A stretch of 45,960 nt of DNA from Rhizobium sp. (GTDB lineage: Bacteria; Pseudomonadota; Alphaproteobacteria; Rhizobiales; Rhizobiaceae). This document shows, in pieces, positions 16,566 to 24,589 of this stretch (position 1 is the stretch's first letter; each line of letters starts with the position of its first letter). The DNA is taken from the NCBI GenBank assembly GCA_028290545.1, contig JAQGJP010000076.1, positions 1-45,960 on the forward strand, in the 5' to 3' direction. Both the position numbers and the translations under genes were made by a program. Below the pieces are notes generated by a model that saw only the letters and a list, made by a program, of their open reading frames with translations, did no database searches and was not told the origin of the DNA.

Positions 16566-17048
16566 ATGGCAAAGAAGCCGATCCAGTTCAAGTTGAATGG
16601 CGACAGCAAGGCGGTGTTCGTCGAGGACGGCGCCAACCTTCTCGATACGCTGAGGCGTGGCGCGGGCGACCTTTCGCCCAAATACGGCTGCGGGCAGGGC
16701 ACCTGCGGCACCTGTACCGTGCTGATCGACGGCGAGCCGCATCTTTCCTGCCTCACCTTGGCCGAGACAATCGAAGGCCGATCGGTCTCGACCACCGGCG
16801 GGCTGGCGAACGGGCCGCAACTGCATCCGTTGCAACAGGCGTTCATGGACAATTTCGCCGCCCAGTGCGGCTATTGCACGCCGGGCATGCTGATGGCCGC
16901 CAAAGCGCTGCTCGATCACAATCCCGCACCGTCGCGCGAGGACGTGGTCGAGGCGATCTCGGGGAATATCTGCCGCTGTACCGGCTACGAGCCGATCATC
17001 GCCGCTGTTCTTGAGGCCGCACAAGGCGGCGGCCGGCGGTTTGCATGA
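16566..17048 (+). CDS. Molybdenum hydroxylase [2Fe-2S] subunit (CoxS/NdhS-like)
   Basis: A 160-residue iron-sulfur subunit with two [2Fe-2S] sites. The plant-ferredoxin-like site has Cys 42, 47, 50 and 62 (YGCGQGTCGTCTV and SCL). The second, helical site has Cys 101, 104, 136 and 138 (QCGYCTPGMLMAAKALL and GNICRCTGYEPI). All eight ligands are present. The ATG at 16566 is preferred to a GTG at 16554 that overlaps the FAD subunit stop; both are in frame. It carries electrons from the Mo centre to FAD in the cytoplasm. Confidence 0.94.
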   Translation: MAKKPIQFKLNGDSKAVFVEDGANLLDTLRRGAGDLSPKYGCGQGTCGTCTVLIDGEPHLSCLTLAETIEGRSVSTTGGLANGPQLHPLQQAFMDNFAAQCGYCTPGMLMAAKALLDHNPAPSREDVVEAISGNICRCTGYEPIIAAVLEAAQGGGRRFA

Positions 17049-17063
17049 GGAAGGAATTTCGCC

Positions 17064-18698
17064 GTGATTGAATTTCGCAAGGAATATTTCGCCGACGAAC
17101 GGGATGACAATCTCAACGAGATCGGCAAACCGACTCAGCGTCAGGACATGCTGGGTCACGTAACGGGACGGTCGCCCTTCTTCGACGATCACCTGTTCGA
17201 CGGCCTCCTGCATCTGAAATGCCTGCGTTCGCCGCATCATCACGCCCGCATCCGTTCGGTCGACACATCCGAGGCCGAGCGCATGCCGGGCGTGCGCAAG
17301 CTGATCCGTGGCCGCGACGTGCCGCATAATCTCAACACGCTGCTGAGCCTGATGGGTTTCGGCCTTGATGACGAGCCGATGCTGGCAGACAAGAAAGTGG
17401 CCTATATCGGCGAACCGATCATTGCCGTGGTCGCCGAAAGCGAGCGGCAGGCCTATGATGCGATCGCGAAGATCCGCGTTGATTACGAAGTGCTGCCGCA
17501 TGTGCTGGATGTCGAGGAGGCGCTGAAGCCGGGCGCGCCCTCGGTCAACCCGACCTATCCCAACAACACGTTTACCTATCACGAGAAATACGATCACCAG
17601 AAACTGCGCTTCGGCGATGTCGATGCGGCACTGCGGCAGGCCGACCATGTCGTTGAAGGTCGCTACCAGATGTCGCCGATCGAGCAGGCGCCGACCGAGA
17701 CCTGTGGCGCCATCGCCGCACCGGAGACCAATAACCGTTTCGTGGTCTACACCTCGACCCAGGCGCTGTTCTTCTCGCTCGGCACGGCAGCGAAACTGCT
17801 GAAACTGGCGTCGAATCGGATGCATTTCATCGGCGGCACGGTCGGCGGCGGTTTTGGCGGCAAGGTCGATAGCCTGCACGAGCCGATGGCGATCCTCGGC
17901 AGTATGCTGACCGGCAAGCCGGTGCGCTATGTCTGGAACCGCGACGAGGAAATGCAGGTGGGTGGCCCACGCGGCGCCGAGCGCTGGTACATCACCGACG
18001 GCGTGATGAATGACGGGCGGATCATCGCCCGCAAATTCCGGGGCTATTTCGACTCGGGCGCCTATACGCGGCTGTCGAGCTACGCGATCATCAAGAGCGC
18101 CGGCCATATTCCCGGACCCTATACGATCCCCAATGTCTCGGCCGACGTCTATTGCGTGTTCACCAACCGGACACCGGCGACCGCCATGCGCGGCTTCGGC
18201 ATCACCGGGGTCGATTTCTCGATCGAGGCGCATATGGACAAGGTCGCGACCCAGGTGCGCATGAACCCGATCGAGCTGCGGATGAAGAATTCCTATCTCG
18301 ACGGCGACATGAAGGCGCATCGGCGGCTCGCCAAGAATACGGCGCTGATCGAATGCTGCCAGGTCGTGGCGGAGAAAGCCAAGTGGAACATCGGCCACGA
18401 ATATCGGGCGATGTCGTCGCTGAAGGGCGGCGGCGGAGAGCGGGCCGTGATCCCGCACACGATCATCGACAATCGCGGGCTGGTCAAGCCCGGCGCCGGC
18501 ATTGGCAATTACCAGCCGCAGACTTTTCCTTCAACGCCGGCCTATACGCCGCAGCCCTATACGCCGGTGCCGAACCATCAGTCGTCCGCGACGTCTTATT
18601 CGGCACCTGTCGCGCCTGTTCCTCCGCCGGTTCAACCTGCGGAAAGCCGGCCTGCGATTAATCGCTTCTCATCGATATCCGGCCTCAGGAGACGCTGA
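17064..18698 (+). CDS. Molybdenum hydroxylase Mo-cofactor subunit, N-terminal half (NdhL-like)
   Basis: A 544-residue protein matching the first part of the xanthine dehydrogenase large subunit: the small a/b-hammerhead domain (about 20-165) and the first Mo-cofactor domain (about 185-470). It has GGTVGGGFGGK at 257-267 and ATAMRGFG at 373-379. The active-site loop is the AxRGFG type of xanthine dehydrogenase, not the CSFR loop of form I CO dehydrogenase. The chain then leaves the family at a Gly-rich turn and ends in about 55 residues rich in Pro, Tyr, Ser and Thr (for example AYTPQPYTPVPNH). The second Mo domain is the next gene. The GTG start has AGGAAGG upstream. Confidence 0.9.
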   Translation: MIEFRKEYFADERDDNLNEIGKPTQRQDMLGHVTGRSPFFDDHLFDGLLHLKCLRSPHHHARIRSVDTSEAERMPGVRKLIRGRDVPHNLNTLLSLMGFGLDDEPMLADKKVAYIGEPIIAVVAESERQAYDAIAKIRVDYEVLPHVLDVEEALKPGAPSVNPTYPNNTFTYHEKYDHQKLRFGDVDAALRQADHVVEGRYQMSPIEQAPTETCGAIAAPETNNRFVVYTSTQALFFSLGTAAKLLKLASNRMHFIGGTVGGGFGGKVDSLHEPMAILGSMLTGKPVRYVWNRDEEMQVGGPRGAERWYITDGVMNDGRIIARKFRGYFDSGAYTRLSSYAIIKSAGHIPGPYTIPNVSADVYCVFTNRTPATAMRGFGITGVDFSIEAHMDKVATQVRMNPIELRMKNSYLDGDMKAHRRLAKNTALIECCQVVAEKAKWNIGHEYRAMSSLKGGGGERAVIPHTIIDNRGLVKPGAGIGNYQPQTFPSTPAYTPQPYTPVPNHQSSATSYSAPVAPVPPPVQPAESRPAINRFSSISGLRRR

Positions 18699-18699
18699 C

Positions 18700-19722
18700 A
18701 TGACCATCCATCGCGGCCGCGGCTTCGCCTCCATCAATTATCCGATCGGAATGAATCTCGGCGGCGATCCCAGTCAGGCGCTGGTCCATTCCAATCCCGA
18801 CGGCAAGTTCGTTGTGGCGCTGTCCTCCATCGATCTCGGCCAGGGGATGAAATCGGTGACGCGGCAGATCGCGGCGGAAACGCTCGGCATTCCGGTCGAG
18901 GACGTCTATGTCGATACCGCCGACAGCGATACCGGCCCGCATTGCATGGGGTCCTTCGCCTCGCGTGGTACCCACCGTGTCGGCAACGCCGTCATCGCCG
19001 CTGCCAAGGAGGCACGCTCGGTGATGATGGAAGCGGCGGCCGAGGAACTCGAGGTCAATCCGGAAGATCTCGTCACCGACGGCAAGGGCAATATCCATGT
19101 GAAGGGCGTGCCGTCGAAATCGATCACCACGTCGGCGGCCTGCAACGCCGCCCAGTTCAAGCAGGGCAAGACGGTGTCGGGGCGGGGCATCTTTCTCGTG
19201 CCGCTCTCCGATGTCGATCCCGATACCGGCGAGATGACGCCGGTCACCTGTTTTGCGCATGCGGCGATGATCGTCGACCTCGACGTCGATGACGAGACCG
19301 GCGAGGTCAATGTCGTGCAGATGAACAGCGCCTACGAGCTTGGCCGGGCGCTCAACCCGAAGCTGGTCGAACAGCAATTGGTCGGCGGCGCCTGGATGGG
19401 CATGAGCCATGCGCTCTGGGAAACGACCGAGCCCTATTATCCGGATCGCGTCCACGGACCCGTCGATTTCAACACCTATATCATGCCGGGGCCTGGCGAC
19501 ATCGCGCCGCATCATATCTCCGTGCTGGAGCGGCCAGCGCCGGATGGTCCGTTCGGCGGCAAGGGACCGGGCGAGATGTGCGCCAATCCGGTATTGCCGG
19601 CCGTCGTCAATGCGATTTTCAATGCCGTGGGTATTCGTATCGACGAACTGCCCGTGACGCCGGAGAAGGTTCTGCGCGGGTTGCAGGCGATCGGCGGTCC
19701 GAAGCCGCAGCAGAAATGGTGA
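18700..19722 (+). CDS. Molybdenum hydroxylase Mo-cofactor subunit, C-terminal half (NdhM-like)
   Basis: A 340-residue protein equal to the second Mo-cofactor domain of the xanthine dehydrogenase large subunit. It starts with RGRGFASINYPIG, where that domain begins, then SSIDLGQGMKSVTRQIAAE, DTGPHCMGSFASRGTHRVGNAV and PFGGKGPGEMCANPVLPAVVNAI. E292 in GKGPGE is the expected catalytic glutamate. It has its own ATG and an AGGAGA site, one nucleotide after the previous stop and in a different frame. It is therefore a genuine separate subunit, not a simple nonsense break. Eubacterium barkeri nicotinate dehydrogenase (NdhL plus NdhM) is the known precedent for such a split. Confidence 0.9.
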   Translation: MTIHRGRGFASINYPIGMNLGGDPSQALVHSNPDGKFVVALSSIDLGQGMKSVTRQIAAETLGIPVEDVYVDTADSDTGPHCMGSFASRGTHRVGNAVIAAAKEARSVMMEAAAEELEVNPEDLVTDGKGNIHVKGVPSKSITTSAACNAAQFKQGKTVSGRGIFLVPLSDVDPDTGEMTPVTCFAHAAMIVDLDVDDETGEVNVVQMNSAYELGRALNPKLVEQQLVGGAWMGMSHALWETTEPYYPDRVHGPVDFNTYIMPGPGDIAPHHISVLERPAPDGPFGGKGPGEMCANPVLPAVVNAIFNAVGIRIDELPVTPEKVLRGLQAIGGPKPQQKW

Positions 19723-19747
19723 ACGGGATGCCGTTCCCGGCGAACGA

Positions 19748-19880
19748 CCCCTCCCCAGCCCCGCCCCACAAGGGGGAGGGGCTGAACCCGCTGAGGCGCC
19801 GGAGCCAGCACCGGGGCGAGGTGTCGCCACGCGTCTTCTCCCCCCTTGTGGGGGAGATGGCCGGTAGGCCAGAGGGGGTC
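19748..19880. repeat. GC-rich intergenic palindromic repeat (rhizobial type)
   Basis: The gap between the Mo subunit and MoxR genes holds two C/G-tract hairpins. The first is CCCCTCCCC (19748-19756) with GGGGAGGGG (19773-19781). The second is CTCCCCCCTTGTGGGGGAG (19838-19856), followed by GGCC-GGTA-GGCC and AGAGGGGGT. Blocks such as CCCCACAAGGGGGAGGGG and CTTGTGGGGGAGATGGCCGG recur in intergenic spaces of rhizobial genomes. The family name was not determined. Confidence 0.65.
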
Positions 19881-19965
19881 CTTCTGCCCGACAAGACGAA
19901 CGCTGGCCGCAATTGTTTGACCGAGACAAAGTCGCATCCCTGCTCCTGCAGCGGAGACATCTGAC

Positions 19966-20847
19966 ATGCCCGTGCGTCGCTCAATCGTCGGCATAGACAG
20001 TCCCGAGAAGCTTTCCTCGGCGTTGACCGCGGCGCAATATCTGTCCGACGAAGCCTTGTCGACATCGGCCTATCTGGCGCTGGCGCTCGGCAAGCCGCTG
20101 CTGCTCGAGGGCGCACCCGGCGTCGGAAAAACCGAGGCGGCCAAGGCGATCGCCTCTATCCTTGGCCGCAGCCTGATCCGGCTGCAATGCTATGAGGGCA
20201 TCGATTCCGGTGCGGCGCTCTACGAGTGGAACTATCCGCGCCAGATGCTGGCCATCCGGCAGGCCGGCGACAATTACCTCAATATCTATGCCGACGATTT
20301 CCTGATCAGCAGGCCGATGCTGGAAGCGCTGCGGAACCCGCGCGACGCCGTGCTGCTGATCGATGAAATCGACCGTTCGGACCATGAATTCGAAGCCTTC
20401 CTGCTCGAATTCCTCTCCGATTTCCAAATCTCGATTCCCGAGCGCGGCACGCTCCGCGCCGAACAGGCGCCCGTGGTGATCCTGACCTCGAACCGGACGC
20501 GCGAGTTGCACGAGGCGCTGCGCCGCCGCTGCGTCTATCACTGGATTGATTATCCAGACGCACTTCGCGAGGCCGAGATCGTGATGATGCGGGCAAGCTC
20601 GGTGGCGCGCCAGACCGCGGATGCCGTGGTTGCTGCCGTCGGCCGCTTGCGTCAGGAGCCGCTTGCCAAGCCGCCTGGTGTCGCCGAAACCGTGGAATGG
20701 GCCGAAGCCGCGACGCTGCTCCAGTCGCAGGGCGCAACGTGGCCCATGGCCTTCAAGCGGGCGATCGGCGTGGTGCTCAAGGATCAGGACGACCTGATGT
20801 TCATCGCGCCCCGGATCGACGCGATCATTTCGGGAGAGGCGGCATGA
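19966..20847 (+). CDS. MoxR-family AAA+ ATPase (CoxD-like)
   Basis: A 293-residue AAA+ ATPase. Walker A GAPGVGKT is at residues 49-56 and Walker B LLIDEID at 129-135, with sensor LTSNRTRELHEALRRRCVYHWIDYP later. The length and the pairing with a VWA-protein gene match CoxD of carboxydotrophs, a chaperone that helps sulfurate or mature the Mo centre. MoxR-VWA pairs beside Mo hydroxylase genes are a recurring arrangement, so a role in maturing the enzyme encoded just upstream is likely. The stop overlaps the next start as ATGA. Confidence 0.92.
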   Translation: MPVRRSIVGIDSPEKLSSALTAAQYLSDEALSTSAYLALALGKPLLLEGAPGVGKTEAAKAIASILGRSLIRLQCYEGIDSGAALYEWNYPRQMLAIRQAGDNYLNIYADDFLISRPMLEALRNPRDAVLLIDEIDRSDHEFEAFLLEFLSDFQISIPERGTLRAEQAPVVILTSNRTRELHEALRRRCVYHWIDYPDALREAEIVMMRASSVARQTADAVVAAVGRLRQEPLAKPPGVAETVEWAEAATLLQSQGATWPMAFKRAIGVVLKDQDDLMFIAPRIDAIISGEAA

Positions 20848-21950
20848 GTGATCATCTGCCGCGTGCGCTCCAGCCCTTCGTGGAGTTTTCGGGCCTGCTG
20901 CGCGCCAATGGCTTTTTCGTCTCGCCCGAACAAACGCAGACTTTCATCGAGGCGGTCGGGCTGCTTGGACCGCGCAGCATCACCGACATCTACCGCGCAG
21001 GGCTGGCAACGCTTGGCCCGCCGCCCGAACGACGCGACGAGTTCGACGCGCTTTTCCGGCTGATGTTTCTCGGTCAGTCACTCTCCGGTGATGTCGGCGC
21101 GAGTGACGAGGAAGTGCAGGCCTATGACGAGCGCGACGGCGAAATGGAGCCGCCCGAAGCCGACGAGATCAACGAATCCGGCGGTGAGGCCACCGGTACG
21201 GAGGTCCTGACTCTACGGCAGTTTCGCGAGGCCGACGAGAGTGAAATTTTGCGGCGTTTCCGGCGTAGCGCGCCGTCGCGCATTCCAAGGCGGATGACGC
21301 ATCGGCGCTCGGCGAGCAAGACCGGCGACCGCTGGAACATACGCAAGCTGCTGCGCGATGCCGTCAAACGCGATGGCGAGGTGATGCGACTGCCGCAGCT
21401 TTCCCGCAGGACGCGACAGCGGCGCATCCTGTTGCTGATCGATGTGTCCGGCTCGATGAAGGTCCAGACGGAGAGCCATATGCGATTTGCCCATGCGCTT
21501 GCCGATGTTTCCGACCACATCGAGATCTTCACGCTCGGTACGCGGCTGACGAGGGTCACCAGAGCCTTACGGATGAAAAATCAGGATCAGGCGCTGGCGC
21601 AGACGGCCAACCTTGTGGCCGATTGGGATGGCGGCACACGGCTGGGTGATGCGCTCAATGCCTTCCTGTCCGTGCCGCGCTTTGCCGGTTTTGCACGCGG
21701 GGCGCTGACGGTCATCCTGTCGGACGGGCTTGAACGGGGTGATCCTACCCGGATGACCGAGTCCGTGCTGCACTTGTCCCGCCGCTCGTGGCGGATCCTC
21801 TGGCTGACGCCATTGGCCAGCGACGCCAACTACATGCCGCAGACGGCTGCGCTGCTGTCCATCCTTCCCCATATCGACCGGATCGGCAGCGGCGCCAGCA
21901 CCAGCGCACTGTGTTCCGAAATCCTGGAATTTGCAAAGGCTGCCGCATGA
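20844..21950 (+). CDS. VWA-domain protein (CoxE-like)
   Basis: A 368-residue protein with a C-terminal von Willebrand A domain. The metal-site motif DVSGSM starts at D200 in LLLIDVSGSMKVQ, with GGTRLGDALNAFL and VILSDGLERGDP further on. The N-terminal half (about 1-190) has an acidic segment (about 85-115) and a basic one (RRFRRSAPSRIPRRMTHRR), as in CoxE/DUF58-like partners of MoxR ATPases. The ATG at 20844 overlaps the MoxR stop, so longer readings can be dropped. It probably forms a chaperone complex with the ATPase. The stop overlaps the amidohydrolase start by ATGA. Confidence 0.9.
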   Translation: MSDHLPRALQPFVEFSGLLRANGFFVSPEQTQTFIEAVGLLGPRSITDIYRAGLATLGPPPERRDEFDALFRLMFLGQSLSGDVGASDEEVQAYDERDGEMEPPEADEINESGGEATGTEVLTLRQFREADESEILRRFRRSAPSRIPRRMTHRRSASKTGDRWNIRKLLRDAVKRDGEVMRLPQLSRRTRQRRILLLIDVSGSMKVQTESHMRFAHALADVSDHIEIFTLGTRLTRVTRALRMKNQDQALAQTANLVADWDGGTRLGDALNAFLSVPRFAGFARGALTVILSDGLERGDPTRMTESVLHLSRRSWRILWLTPLASDANYMPQTAALLSILPHIDRIGSGASTSALCSEILEFAKAAA

Positions 21951-22831
21951 TGAAGATCATCGATGCCCATCATCACATCTGGCGGCAGCGCGATCTGCCC
22001 TGGCTCATGGGGCCGATGCAGCCGCGCATCTTCGGCGCCTACGAGCCGATCCGTCGCGATTATCCGATATCCGAATTCCTCGACGACATCGCCAGCCGCA
22101 ATGTCGTCAAATCGGTCTATGTGCAGGCCAACTGGCCGAAGGACCGGTTCGAGGACGAGGTCGCCTGGGTCCAGAAGACGGCCGATGAAAGTGGCTGGCC
22201 GCATGGCATCGTCGGCTACTGCGACATGACGGTCGAGGATGCGCGGCCGTCGCTGGATCGGCTCAGCAAGTATCCGTTGATGCGCGGCATCCGCCAGCAA
22301 TTGCACTGGCACAAGAACCCGCTCTATCGCTTCGCCGCCGGTGCCGATCTGGCGCGCGACCCGAACGTCATACGCAATGTCGGCCATCTCGCTGATTATG
22401 GCTGGAGTTTCGACCTGCAGGTGTTCGCGCCACAGATGCGCGGCGCCGCCGAACTCGCATCCGCCTGCCCGAAGGTGACCTTTATCCTGCAGCATGCAGG
22501 CATGCCGGAGGACCTGTCGGACGAGGGGTTCTCGATCTGGCAATCCGAGCTTCGCAATCTTGCGCGGGAGCCGAACGTGGCGAGCAAGCTCTCGGCCTTC
22601 GGCACGTTCCTGCATCGCAACGAGACCGGCCATGTCAGTCGGATCCTGCATGAAGCGCTGACAACCTTCGGGAGGGATCGCTGCCTGTTCGGCTCGAATT
22701 TCCCGATCGAGAAGATCTGGACCGACTATGGCCAACTGGTCGATTCCTTCCTGATCGCCGCAAGCGACCTCGACGAGGCAACAAGGATTGCGATTTTCCA
22801 CGACACCGCTAAACGTATCTACAAATTGTAG
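21947..22831 (+). CDS. TIM-barrel amidohydrolase (amidohydrolase-2 / COG3618 type)
   Basis: A 294-residue metal-dependent hydrolase. It opens with MMKIIDAHHHIWRQRDLPWL, carrying the H-x-H metal motif at the first strand, and includes MRGIRQQLHW, VTFILQHAGMP and CLFGSNFPIEK. The last replaces the usual GSDWP or GSDFP, so an Asn stands where many relatives have the catalytic Asp. COG3618 enzymes often hydrolyse lactones or related rings. The first of two adjacent ATG codons overlaps the VWA stop as ATGA. In this cluster it could open a ring or hydrolyse a product of the Mo hydroxylase; the substrate is unknown. Confidence 0.88.
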   Translation: MMKIIDAHHHIWRQRDLPWLMGPMQPRIFGAYEPIRRDYPISEFLDDIASRNVVKSVYVQANWPKDRFEDEVAWVQKTADESGWPHGIVGYCDMTVEDARPSLDRLSKYPLMRGIRQQLHWHKNPLYRFAAGADLARDPNVIRNVGHLADYGWSFDLQVFAPQMRGAAELASACPKVTFILQHAGMPEDLSDEGFSIWQSELRNLAREPNVASKLSAFGTFLHRNETGHVSRILHEALTTFGRDRCLFGSNFPIEKIWTDYGQLVDSFLIAASDLDEATRIAIFHDTAKRIYKL

Positions 22832-22854
22832 AAATTGAAGTTGGGAGGCGTCTG

Positions 22855-24414
22855 ATGACGCATGAGGTTCTCGATCCGGAATTCCTGGATCTCGTCGATC
22901 CGAATGCCACGGTCCGGCAGGAGGGGACGGGCTTCATCTTCACCGAAGGCCCGGTCTGGCATCCGCTCGGCCAGCATCTGCTGTTTTCCGATATGCCCGG
23001 AGACGTGCGGCGCAAGCTCGACCGGAACGGCGTGACGGAAATCGCCCGGCCCTCCAACAAGGGCAACGGGCAGACTTTCGACGCCGGCCTCAACCTCGTC
23101 GTTTGCGAGCACGCGACCTCGTCTGTGGTGAGGATCACTCCCAATTGGCGCCGCGAGGTGCTGGCCAGCCATTTCGAGGGCAGGGAACTCAACAGTCCCA
23201 ACGATCTCTGCATCCGCTCGGATGGATCGATCTATTTCTCCGATCCCTGGTACGGCCGGATGCCGGGCTTCGGTGTCGAACGTCCGCGGCAATTGGGCTG
23301 GCAGGGCGTATTCCGTATCCCACCCGGCGGCTCGCCCGAACCTGAACTCGTCGTCGGCCGATATCTCTTTACCCAGCCCAACGGTCTATGCTTCTCGCCC
23401 GACGAGACGCTGCTCTACATCAACGATACCGATCAGGCCAATATCCGCGTCTTCGACGTGCGGCCGGATGGCGCGCTGTCGGAAGGGCGGCTGTTTGCCA
23501 CCAACATTCGCGATGCCGGCAAAGCCGGGCTTCCGGATGGCATGAAATGCGACGAGACCGGCAATGTCTGGGTCACGGGGCCAGGTGGCATCTGGGTGTT
23601 CAACCCGCAAGGAAAGCTGATCGGCAAGCTCGTGATTCCGGAAGAGGCGGCCAACCTGCATTGGGGCGGGTCCGACTGGCATACGCTTTATGTCTGCGCC
23701 ACGACCTCGGTCTATTCCATCGATACCAAAGTGGGGCCGCGCCGCGAGCCCTTCATGTCAGCCAGCGTTCCGCGCTCTCACCGATCGGAAGTCAACACCA
23801 TGGCCAACCCCGCGTCCCTCGATGCATCCCGCATCGCACTGGTCATTCAGGACATGCAGAACGACGTGGTGATGGAAGGCGGAGCATTCGCAGCCTCCGG
23901 TTCGCCGCAGCATTGCCGCGAGCAGAATGCGATCGCCAATATCGCCGCGCTTGCCGATCGCTGCCGGCAGATCGGCATCCCCGTCATACATGTGTGGTTC
24001 CTGGTCGATCCCGGCGCGCCGGGCCTGACCCTGAATGCGCCGCTGTTCGAAGGCGTGGTCGACAACAGCGCCGTGGTACGCGGCACCTGGGGGGCTCAAC
24101 CCGTGCCAGGTCTGGAGCGCCAGCCGGGTGATCACGTGGTCGAGAAGATGCGGATGAGCGCCTGGGAAGGTACCAATCTCGAGACCATCCTCAAGGCAAC
24201 GGCGCGCGACATGGTGATTGTCACCGGGGCCTGGACGAATATGTCGATCGAGCACACGGCGCGCACCGGCGCCGACAAGGGGTTTGTGATGGTGGTGCCC
24301 GAGGACTGCTGCTCTACCATGAATGCCGATTGGCACAATGCCTCGATCAACTATGCGCTGCAGAATGTGTCCGCCGTTACCAAGATCAGGGATTTGTTAG
24401 ATTCCCTTAATTAA
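22855..24414 (+). CDS. SMP-30/gluconolactonase-like domain fused to an isochorismatase-like hydrolase
   Basis: A 519-residue two-domain protein. Residues 1-300 are a six-bladed SMP-30/lactonase domain with FTEGPVWHPLGQHLLFSD (E31), NSPNDLCIRSDGSIYFSDP, QPNGLCFSPDETLLYI and LPDGMKCDETGNVWV (D228). These are the metal ligands of the family. Residues 320-519 are an isochorismatase/cysteine-hydrolase domain. D333 (VIQDMQND) and K431 (VEKMRMSAWEGT) are present, but the nucleophile position in GAWTNMSIEHTAR is Ser464, where amidases of this fold have Cys. The domains share one frame with a short linker containing Met316 (ATG at 23800), which could also serve as an internal start. GGGAGG precedes the ATG at 22855. 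It is the last gene of the block. Confidence 0.88.
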   Translation: MTHEVLDPEFLDLVDPNATVRQEGTGFIFTEGPVWHPLGQHLLFSDMPGDVRRKLDRNGVTEIARPSNKGNGQTFDAGLNLVVCEHATSSVVRITPNWRREVLASHFEGRELNSPNDLCIRSDGSIYFSDPWYGRMPGFGVERPRQLGWQGVFRIPPGGSPEPELVVGRYLFTQPNGLCFSPDETLLYINDTDQANIRVFDVRPDGALSEGRLFATNIRDAGKAGLPDGMKCDETGNVWVTGPGGIWVFNPQGKLIGKLVIPEEAANLHWGGSDWHTLYVCATTSVYSIDTKVGPRREPFMSASVPRSHRSEVNTMANPASLDASRIALVIQDMQNDVVMEGGAFAASGSPQHCREQNAIANIAALADRCRQIGIPVIHVWFLVDPGAPGLTLNAPLFEGVVDNSAVVRGTWGAQPVPGLERQPGDHVVEKMRMSAWEGTNLETILKATARDMVIVTGAWTNMSIEHTARTGADKGFVMVVPEDCCSTMNADWHNASINYALQNVSAVTKIRDLLDSLN

Positions 24415-24589
24415 GAATTGATCAATGCCATTTTGAGCCGCAGGTTGCGGTGGACAGGCCTTCTCGCGCGTGCCAACATGCTCGCGATACACGTGGTCAG
24501 CCTTTAAGCCGTTGGTCTCCAAGGATCAATCGTTTCGCGCAGTTCGGAAAGTGAGTGCCGGCCGCCTCCGAAGGTCTAGGGAGAGTGCC

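Noticed and set aside
16545..18458. 637-codon minus-strand frame
   Set aside because: It is antisense to the FeS and first Mo subunit genes, which carry intact motifs on the plus strand.
17064..19722. Identity as aerobic CO dehydrogenase (coxMSL)
   Set aside because: Gene order and CoxD/E neighbours are similar, but the active-site loop is AxRGFG, not the CSFR loop of form I or the AYRGAGR of form II, and the large subunit is split.
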